NCBI GenBank assembly: GCA_964457925.1
Contig: CAYWGH010000014.1
Coordinates: forward strand, 62,001-126,000
Direction: 5' to 3'
DNA length: 64,000 bases
Source of the DNA: Coneutiohabitans sp964457925
Lineage (GTDB): Bacteria; Zhuqueibacterota; Zhuqueibacteria; Zhuqueibacterales; Zhuqueibacteraceae
Shown here: one piece after another, positions 25,655 to 32,085 of the stretch
Numbering within the stretch: the first letter of the stretch is position 1
How the letters are laid out: every line of letters begins with the position of its first letter
Position numbers and translations under genes: made by a program
Notes under the pieces: generated by a model
What the model was told of the DNA's origin: nothing
The model's database searches: none
Seen by the model: only the letters and a program-made list of their open reading frames with translations

Positions 25655-25931
25655 ACTACAACGTTAAGTTGAAAACCGATGGCCGTCCGCTACGGCCGTG
25701 AAAGTCCCGTAGGGACAAAGCGAATATAGCCCCGCGAGTGATCGCGGGGAATAAAGACAAATGTTCTCAGAAGTCCCGCCAGGGACGATAGAAAATGTGT
25801 AACCGGGTTTGTTATTGTCAATCGTCCCTGGCGGGACTATCATAGCTTTCCCTTGCAAACCACGCCATTTATGGCGTGGCTATTCTCAATCGCCTTCGGG
25901 ACGAATAAGTGAGACGACTTAACGTTGTAGT
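25655..25931. mobile_element. 277-bp MITE-like element with 15-bp terminal inverted repeats
   Basis: The ends are ACTACAACGTTAAGT and its exact reverse complement ACTTAACGTTGTAGT. The interior contains several GTCCC/GGGAC hairpins (for example AGTCCCGTAGGGACAAAG) and no coding frame. It ends two bases before the avd stop codon and separates avd from the template repeat. Confidence 0.8.
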
Positions 25932-25932
25932 G

Positions 25933-26292
25933 TTAGGTCGCCGGCGCTGCGCCGGGATTCTTGATCCACCCGCCCAACAAACGCCCCATTTCATTCATGA
26001 GTTTGCTGCCGTGCTCGTAGGATTGCAGATTGATAAAACGCATTTCATAACTGAGCCGGAACAGTAACCGCAACTTTGCCAGCGCTTCATCTGCCTGCTT
26101 CAACAACGGCAACTTGTCTTTGCGCATATTGGCAACTGAGGTTCGTTCGATGAAATCCAAACTGGCATTCTCCAATTTTGCTGCCACGCTGAAACGGTAA
26201 CTTTTTGGAAATTTGCCGGTGTGCTGCAACAACCATTTTGAGAAATCATAACCACGTTTGATCGTTAAAAACTCTTGCGCTTTGGTGGACAT
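25933..26292 (-). CDS. avd: DGR accessory variability determinant (Avd), four-helix bundle
   Basis: The product has 119 residues from the ATG at 26292, which is preceded by GAGGAGG; an upstream TTG is less likely. The sequence has the Avd/23S-intervening-protein signature: GKFPKSYRFS, ENASLDFIE, RKDKLPLLKQADEALAKLR, LLFRLSYEMRF and the C-terminal MNEMGRLLGGWIK. Avd forms a basic pentameric bundle that binds the DGR reverse transcriptase and template RNA and is required for mutagenic retrohoming. It lies between the variable repeat (upstream) and the template repeat (downstream), the usual VR-avd-TR order, but the reverse transcriptase that should follow is absent. The gene looks intact. Confidence 0.9.
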   Translation of the reverse strand: MSTKAQEFLTIKRGYDFSKWLLQHTGKFPKSYRFSVAAKLENASLDFIERTSVANMRKDKLPLLKQADEALAKLRLLFRLSYEMRFINLQSYEHGSKLMNEMGRLLGGWIKNPGAAPAT

Positions 26293-26361
26293 GCTGCCTC
26301 CTCTAATTTTCAAAAAAATTTTCGAGGTTCTCCGATACCAACCTTTCAGAGTAACAGATGG

Positions 26362-26540
26362 TCAGAGTTTCAGAGTATCAAAAGAAGACTGGACGGCGAC
26401 AACGCGGAACCCGCTGACGAGCCAAATGAAGTCGGGAAGGTTGAGGTCGCGAGCCGCGCAACGCAGAAGCTCAGTGGTAAGGAGCCACGAGCCGCCACGA
26501 AGCGCCCGCCTATCTTCATCGTTGGAATAAAATTCTGAAA
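26362..26540 (-). pseudogene. C-terminal remnant of a DGR target protein (FGE/C-type-lectin fold) carrying the variable repeat
   Basis: Only the last about 55 codons are recognisable: SNDEDRRALRGGSW, the varied residues, then GFRVVA and a short tail ending DTLKL before the stop. A full formylglycine-generating-enzyme-like target would need about 200 more residues upstream. Instead a family A repeat starts within 13 bp of the homology, so the gene is truncated. A reading frame continues through the repeat to 26679, but its translation is not protein-like. Confidence 0.75.
26372..26511 (-). other. DGR variable repeat (VR)
   Basis: It aligns gap-free over 140 bp to the template repeat. Template codons AAC, AAT and CAT are changed to CTC, CTT, GAC, TTC, GTC and AGC. 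Asn positions of the template therefore become Leu, Asp, Phe, Val or Ser on the ligand-binding face. The invariant flanks (RGGSW and GFRVVA) are unchanged. Confidence 0.88.
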
Positions 26541-26674
26541 GTGTTTCGCCCACTGAAATGAAATCCCACCGAAAAGATTTTTTTCTTTCTGTGGCAGTTC
26601 TACTTCTGTGGGCGAAGTTATCAAAGCTGCTCGGAGAGCTTCGATTTTTAGCTTGTCTGAAAATCGGTGTAGAG
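26524..26674 (+). repeat. Dispersed repeat family A, copy 3
   Basis: It begins GGAATAAAATTCTGAAAG and ends in a stem with arms GATTTTTAG and CTGAAAATC around loop CTTGT, then GGTGTAGAG. It lies between the amidase stop and the truncated DGR target and appears to have replaced the target's 5' part. The interior differs from the other copies. Confidence 0.75.
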
Positions 26675-26675
26675 C

Positions 26676-28343
26676 TCACGGAAACAGCGGCGGATGCTTC
26701 TTATGAAAATCCGTTGCGTCTTGATAAGCCTTGGCAACAGCCAACGTAAGCGCTTCGCCGTACAAATTACCCATGAACGTGATGCTGGTGGGACTGCCCT
26801 TCTCATTGAAGCCGTTGGGCAGCGTCACACTGGGATGGCCGGTGAGATTGGTGAGCAGGAGATTGTCGTCAAACGAGGGCGCGACGTAAACATCGATATT
26901 CTTCATCATTTCCGCCATGGCCTGAATGATGAGATGGCGCACGCGGTTCGCTTGAATGTATTCCACCGCGGGAATGAAGCGCGCGCTGCGAAAGGCATTG
27001 GGCCAGGCATTCTTGATTTGCCGCACCAGCAAATCGTCCTTGCCGGAACGTGTCAACTCGTCGAACGCCGCGGCTGCCTCCGCGCTCAAAATAATCGTGA
27101 GCGCCCCAAACGGCAAATCCGGAAGCTCCAGAGGAATCAGTTTTGCGCCCAGTTCGCGCAGCTTTGCCAGCGTGGCCTCGTTGGTGGCGCGATTGGTCGA
27201 ATCCTTCTCAAAACCGTTTTTGAGATAGCCGATGCGCAATTCGCTCAATTTGATTTTGGGGGTATAATTGAACGGCAAATCAACAAGAGTTTGGTCGAGG
27301 CCGTCCGGGCCGTAAATGGCGTTGAACACCAGCGCGCAATCTTCCACGGTGCGGCACATCGGCCCGATTTTATCCATCGACCAACTCAAGGCCATGGCCC
27401 CTGTACGGCTCACGCGGCCATAAGTCGGGCGCAAGCCGGTTACGCCGCAGCGCGTCGAGGGCGAAACGATCGAGCCCCAGGTTTCCGTGCCGATGGCGAA
27501 TGCCACCAGCCCGGCAGCAGTTGCCGAACCCGAGCCGGCCGAAGATCCGCTCGAGCCTTGCTCCAAATTCCACGGATTGCGCGTCTTGCCGCCATACCAC
27601 ACATCGCCCCACGCCAGCTCGCCCATCGTCAATTTTGCGACCAGCACCGCGCCGGCAGCTTCGAGTTTTTGGATCACGGTCGCGTCTTCGTCGATCACTT
27701 GATCTTTGAACGGAACCGAGCCCCAGGTGGTTTTGTAGCCTTTGACCGCAAGCAAATCCTTGGCGCCGTAGGGAATGCCGTGCAGCGGGCCGCGATATTT
27801 GCCCGCTGCAATCTCGGCATCCGCGCGTTGTGCCTGCTTGAGCGCCAGCTCTTCGGTGAGGGTGATGACGCATTCGAGCTTGGGTCCGTATTTTTTCAAA
27901 CGGCCGAGATACATCTGCGTAAGCTGAGTCGAAGTGATTTTGCGCGTGCGCAGCAATTCGGCCAGCTCGCTGACCGAGGCATATGCCAAGTCTTCGAGGT
28001 TGGCAGGCGCGGCTAATTTGGCTGGCGTGCTCCACACCGGCGGCCGGCGTTGTGTGTCGAATGTCATGCCCACCGGCGCGGGATTAAATGCCAGGGCCGG
28101 GGGCACACTGTTGGGCAGGGGCACGCTGCGGATTTTTTGATAATTCTCGAGATTCTCCTTGAGATCGCCGAGCATGGAATCGCGCTTGGCCTCGTTGAAT
28201 TGCAGGCCGAAGAGTTTTTCGGCGGCGGTGAGGACGGCGGGAGTGAGCGGTAGCACATCCTCGGATTGCCCCTTCGTGATAAGGGGGATAAATATTGTAC
28301 TGGCCAAAATACACACGAACAAAGTACGCCAATTTAGTCGCAT
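26676..28343 (-). CDS. Secreted amidase-signature family hydrolase
   Basis: The product has 555 residues with an N-terminal signal peptide (LFVCILASTIFIPLITKG). The amidase-signature core is complete: the catalytic Lys in GIPYGAKDLLAVKG (about 192), the cis-Ser and nucleophile region in GSSGSSAGSGSATAAG and IGTETWGSIVSPS, and the RPTYGRVSRTGAMALSWS strand. The family hydrolyses amides (GatA, peptide amidases, fatty-acid amide hydrolase). Export makes a role in tRNA amidation unlikely and suggests scavenging of peptide or other amides. The residues before the core (about 30-130) are an extension shared with many annotated secreted amidases. AAGGAT precedes the ATG. Confidence 0.9.
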   Translation of the reverse strand: MRLNWRTLFVCILASTIFIPLITKGQSEDVLPLTPAVLTAAEKLFGLQFNEAKRDSMLGDLKENLENYQKIRSVPLPNSVPPALAFNPAPVGMTFDTQRRPPVWSTPAKLAAPANLEDLAYASVSELAELLRTRKITSTQLTQMYLGRLKKYGPKLECVITLTEELALKQAQRADAEIAAGKYRGPLHGIPYGAKDLLAVKGYKTTWGSVPFKDQVIDEDATVIQKLEAAGAVLVAKLTMGELAWGDVWYGGKTRNPWNLEQGSSGSSAGSGSATAAGLVAFAIGTETWGSIVSPSTRCGVTGLRPTYGRVSRTGAMALSWSMDKIGPMCRTVEDCALVFNAIYGPDGLDQTLVDLPFNYTPKIKLSELRIGYLKNGFEKDSTNRATNEATLAKLRELGAKLIPLELPDLPFGALTIILSAEAAAAFDELTRSGKDDLLVRQIKNAWPNAFRSARFIPAVEYIQANRVRHLIIQAMAEMMKNIDVYVAPSFDDNLLLTNLTGHPSVTLPNGFNEKGSPTSITFMGNLYGEALTLAVAKAYQDATDFHKKHPPLFP

Positions 28344-28399
28344 GTGAAATCCTTTTTCTATTTTGAAATTTAGATTAAAAATCTTGATGAGATCGATTC

Positions 28400-29425
28400 T
28401 TAGGTTCTACTTCCGATTATTTTGATTGATCGATTGAGTTGCAACAAGAGAATGGCTTGTATGCCTTTGGGCGATATGTAGAATTGATTGTTTATCTTTA
28501 TCAGAAACCCTAGCTCGCAAGCATAATTTGAAAATATATAGGTCGCAGTGTTTCTTGCTTTTTCAGTCTTCCAGGAACTTGCTTTTCCCACTGATTTGAC
28601 AAAATAATCCTTGACAGCATTATTCGAAACAGGGTAAAAACTCTTTGACAACACGAAAACTGTTTCAATTAATGATAATATCGTGTAGGTGACTGATGAG
28701 AAATACGGATTTTCACAAATAAAATCAGACAAAAGGTCAATTTGTCCTTGACTTAATCGATCATTTGTTTCATCTCTCAATTCAGAGAACTGATTGCCTA
28801 AATCTGTCAAATAATAGTCATCCTTGTGCTTTACCACAAGATTTAATAGTTTTGCAATAGCAATTCTATTTCGTATAGTTTTTTCAGATTTACCTTCCTG
28901 CCGACAAATCTCTCTTAGTCCCAAGCCCTCTCCTAAAAATTTTATAGACGTATTTAGCAAGCCCAACCTCACCATGCCATAATCGCTTGACTGGATTTTC
29001 AGGAAATAGGATAACTCTTTGAAATTTTCATAGAACTTTGAGAGGATGGTCTCGGGTTTGTAGATAAATAATTCAATGTTTTCTTTCTTGCATGTTTCAC
29101 GATGGCTAGCGGTTGCCTCTGTTACAAAAATCACCTTTTTGATTTGAGTGCTGATTAACTTGTTTTGCCTTTGTAAGCCTATCAAATCATTGTGATATTG
29201 ATTAATCTGTTCGATAATTTTTTCGTAAAAACCTACTACTTTTAACTCAATCAAGAGCAATTCATCGTTGATTAAATATAGCAAATCAAGCTTGCCAGAA
29301 TCGACAGGTTTTTGTCTCGCGAGTAAGCTCAAATCTGAAGCCGATACTGACAATATCTCAGCCAAAATTGATTTATCAGTGGTTAAAATGTCCTCTATTA
29401 TTTTTTCAGATATAGATCCAGTCAT
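28400..29425 (-). CDS. AT-rich PD-(D/E)XK-like nuclease with winged-helix region, probable horizontal acquisition
   Basis: The product has 341 residues. Residues 40-65 give a nuclease-like motif: Asp47 in SGKLDLLYL, then Glu60-x-Lys62 in LLLIELKV (D-x12-E-x-K), followed by a helix (IIEQINQYHNDL), as in many restriction and repair endonucleases. Residues about 165-225 look like a helix-turn-helix (GLGLREICRQEGKSEKTIRNRI). The C-terminal third has a second winged-helix-like segment. Base composition is visibly far more AT-rich than every neighbour and Lys/Ile/Asn codons are frequent, suggesting transfer. No methyltransferase or helicase partner adjoins it. A defence role is possible but unproven. 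Confidence 0.6.
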   Translation of the reverse strand: MTGSISEKIIEDILTTDKSILAEILSVSASDLSLLARQKPVDSGKLDLLYLINDELLLIELKVVGFYEKIIEQINQYHNDLIGLQRQNKLISTQIKKVIFVTEATASHRETCKKENIELFIYKPETILSKFYENFKELSYFLKIQSSDYGMVRLGLLNTSIKFLGEGLGLREICRQEGKSEKTIRNRIAIAKLLNLVVKHKDDYYLTDLGNQFSELRDETNDRLSQGQIDLLSDFICENPYFSSVTYTILSLIETVFVLSKSFYPVSNNAVKDYFVKSVGKASSWKTEKARNTATYIFSNYACELGFLIKINNQFYISPKGIQAILLLQLNRSIKIIGSRT

Positions 29426-29490
29426 TCAGGCACCCTCAACTGTTTACTTTGCTCGAAGAAAATCGGCTCACCACCAAATTTCAAACTAAC

Positions 29491-29520
29491 GAAAATGGAG
29501 CAGATGTCTGCTCCATTTTC
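29491..29520 (-). terminator. Perfect 14-bp hairpin terminator
   Basis: GAAAATGGAGCAGA is followed by TG and then TCTGCTCCATTTTC. T-rich flanks are present on both strands. It separates the small membrane-protein gene from the nuclease-like gene. Confidence 0.75.
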
Positions 29521-29615
29521 ATTTTCAGGCTCCTCGTAAAACCGAAACAGGCGGCGAAGCACAGAGGCAGGAAAATCCGCTTTCGCAAGCCTGATGCGCA
29601 TCGCAGCGAGCGAAT

Positions 29616-29786
29616 TTAAACCTTCTTGTACATCGTGCCGATCGCCAGCAAGGCAAAGCCGACCGTCACCAGCCAGAAGGCGTTCGCCGAGACGAATGCG
29701 ATGCTGGTGAAATTCCCCAGGATGCCGAGCACGCCGACGATGACGGCGACGAGCCAAACAATTTGGGTGGGGGCGTTGAACTTCAT
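29616..29786 (-). CDS. Small two-helix membrane protein (56 aa)
   Basis: The product is a short integral membrane protein of 56 residues. Two hydrophobic helices are evident: IVWLVAVIVGVLGILGNF (about 9-26) and FWLVTVGFALLAIGTMY (about 37-53), with a charged KKV end. AAGGAGG stands eight bases before the ATG, one of the best ribosome-binding sites in the window, and a perfect terminator follows, so it is a self-contained gene. It may belong to the short membrane proteins of DUF-type that occur widely as single genes. Function unknown. Confidence 0.8.
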   Translation of the reverse strand: MKFNAPTQIVWLVAVIVGVLGILGNFTSIAFVSANAFWLVTVGFALLAIGTMYKKV

Positions 29787-29985
29787 TTTCCATACCTCCT
29801 TTTTTCAGGGGTGAAGGATAAAAGTGAGTTGACACTCATCCTGGAAAATGCCTTGCGCAGGCGCGCCGCTCGGGCGGCGCCGGCAAGTTTCTGTCCTCAA
29901 ATTTGCAAATGTCGGTCACGACATGCGTCAATATGTTAAAGCAATCGTCAAGACGCAAGCAAAGATTTTTAAGGTGAACCCGATT

Positions 29986-31656
29986 TCACTCCGTACGGCG
30001 CACGTCTAAAAACGCCCGCCGCAGCTTGACGTCGATATAAAACAAATCCTCCGCGACCTTGAAATCCGCGGGAGAAACGCCCTCAAGGCGGCTCGTTTGC
30101 CACGAGTTGGTGGGATGAATAAAAGCAAACTTGTCTTTGCCAGTTGTGACTTTCACCGGCATGCGAAAGTCCGGAACATCGGCGCGCCAGCGATATTGTG
30201 CAGTTACACTGTCGCGATGCTGTGTTACGGTGATCTCCAATTGCGGAATTTTCGTGTTCTTGAAATATTGCTCGAAGAAATAGCTGTAATCCTTGCCGGA
30301 TTTTTGGTTGATGTACGCGAAAACCTGATCGGCAGTGACGATGCTGTGCTTGAAATCCTCCGCCAATCCCTTGATAATTGCCCACCACAAGCGATCGTCG
30401 GCGATGGCATGCCGCAAGGTGTTCAGCGCGAGCTGGCCCTTGTCATACATGTCGCCGGAGCCGCGGCGATGCACGCCGTACACGCCGATGATCGGGCGAT
30501 CGTTCGCGACGTTCGGTTTCTTGCCGTTGATGTACTGCAATGCCTGATCATAGCCGAACAATTCCTCCACATAAACCGCCTCGGCATACGCGCCGAAGCT
30601 TTCATGGATCCACATGTCGGCGATGTCTTCGGAAGTCACACTGTTGCCCCACCATTCGTGCGCCGTTTCGTGGATGATGATGAAATCGAATTTCAATCCC
30701 ACCGGTGAAGAAGCGCGGCCGCGATAACCCTGCAAATAATGATTGCCGTACGCCACAGCAGTCTGATGTTCCATGCCGAGATGCCAGCTTTCCACCAGCT
30801 TGAACCCGTCGCGGGGAAACGGAAATTTGCCGAAATATTTCTCGAACGCCGCCATCATCGGCTTGACTTGTTGGAATTGCTTTTTGGCTTTGTCGAGATT
30901 GTAGGGCATGACGTAATAATCCAGCGTCAGCGTATCGCCAGCCACGTAGTATTCCCGCCAATGCGCATATTTCCCGACATTGAGCGTAACATTGTAATTG
31001 TTGATGGGATAGCTGATGAACCAATCGAAGCGCGTCCAATTGTCGGGCAAATCGGTTTGCGCGCGCAGGCGGCCGTTGGAGATGTTCATCAAACCTTTGG
31101 GCACCGTGACGCTCAACAGCATGCTGTCCGGCTCGTCGGATTGATGATCCTTGTTCGGCCACCACACGCTTGCGCCCGTGCCCTGGCATGTCACTGCCAG
31201 CCAGGGATTGCCCAGCTCGTCGTGTTGCCAGGAGAACCCGCCTTCCCACGGCGGCCGCCGCGCAATCTGCGGCATGCCGGAATAAAAAACCGTGATGCGA
31301 TGCCGCGCATTTTTGCGCAGCGTCTCCGGCATTTGAATGAAAACCGCATTCGCTTCGCGCTGAAAGGAAAGCGGCCGGCCGTCATCGAGCACGATCTTCT
31401 CGATTTTGAGATTCTCGAACAAATCGACCTGCATGCGGTCAAAATCTTGCGTGGCCGTGAAGGCAATCACGTTCGAGCCGGCCAACGATTTCGTCGTCGT
31501 ATCGATTTTGACGTCGAGATGGTAGTAATGAATGTCATAACAGGTGCGCAACGGCGTGAGCATGCCGCGCAAAGTATCCGCGCGGGTGAATGCCGGCTGG
31601 GCGAGAGCATACCCGCCTGGCAAAATCAACAAAAGAAAAAGCGCCAGTGATTTCAT
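29986..31656 (-). CDS. Secreted M1-family metallopeptidase
   Basis: The product has 556 residues with a signal peptide (SLALFLLLILPGGYALAQ). The N-terminal beta-saddle domain (HYYHLDVKIDTTTKSLAGS) precedes a gluzincin catalytic domain with zinc motif HETAHEWWGN near 327. The third ligand Glu lies in WIHESFGAYAEA, about 20 residues later. The exopeptidase GAMEN motif is replaced by LGMEHQTAVAYG, as in several bacterial M1 relatives. The length matches minimal M1 enzymes that lack the C-terminal helical domain. It probably trims peptides in the periplasm or outside. A second, distinct M1 gene is at 53578. Confidence 0.92.
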   Translation of the reverse strand: MKSLALFLLLILPGGYALAQPAFTRADTLRGMLTPLRTCYDIHYYHLDVKIDTTTKSLAGSNVIAFTATQDFDRMQVDLFENLKIEKIVLDDGRPLSFQREANAVFIQMPETLRKNARHRITVFYSGMPQIARRPPWEGGFSWQHDELGNPWLAVTCQGTGASVWWPNKDHQSDEPDSMLLSVTVPKGLMNISNGRLRAQTDLPDNWTRFDWFISYPINNYNVTLNVGKYAHWREYYVAGDTLTLDYYVMPYNLDKAKKQFQQVKPMMAAFEKYFGKFPFPRDGFKLVESWHLGMEHQTAVAYGNHYLQGYRGRASSPVGLKFDFIIIHETAHEWWGNSVTSEDIADMWIHESFGAYAEAVYVEELFGYDQALQYINGKKPNVANDRPIIGVYGVHRRGSGDMYDKGQLALNTLRHAIADDRLWWAIIKGLAEDFKHSIVTADQVFAYINQKSGKDYSYFFEQYFKNTKIPQLEITVTQHRDSVTAQYRWRADVPDFRMPVKVTTGKDKFAFIHPTNSWQTSRLEGVSPADFKVAEDLFYIDVKLRRAFLDVRRTE

Positions 31657-32085
31657 GAGGTGAGCCTGAGGTGGAAAGTTAGCTGCTGATCTGAATCATT
31701 TTTGTTTTGGAAGAAAATAGCCCCTCACATGAAAAGACGCAAGCGCATCTTAAGCCAATGGTTCGCGATAGGCAGAATAATGTTCTGAAAGTTTTGGAAC
31801 GTCAATAGACTATCAGACAAGCTGAAATCTGAAGCCCTGCGGGCAGCAATGAACCCGACTAATTTTGAATACCTCGAAGACACAAAGACACCAAGAAAAG
31901 CTTGAGACCGTGACTTTTGTTTTTTCGTGCCTTTGTGGTCAAAAATCTGTCAGAATTTTATTCTGAGTTTGAAAGGCTCATCGCATAAAAACGCCGACGG
32001 ATTGAAATGTCGTGCTGCTTGTTCACGGCGGCGCTTCAATTTTGTATCTTGTTTGGTTCCGGGTGGGTTGAATTCAGGAACGCCA
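31657..32085. other. 429-bp gene-free region with an inverted family A repeat
   Basis: It holds the repeat at 31774-31964; the remainder shows no coding frame, terminator or promoter that I can support. Confidence 0.5.
31774..31964 (-). repeat. Dispersed repeat family A, copy 4 (inverted)
   Basis: Reading on the minus strand it begins AGAATAAAATTCTGACAG. It shares an interior with copy 2 (TTTTGACCACAAAGGCAC, CTGCCCGCAGGGCTTC) and has the GATTTCAGCTTGTCTGA stem. It then closes with a second AGAATAATGTTCT-type palindrome, so both ends are marked. Confidence 0.75.
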
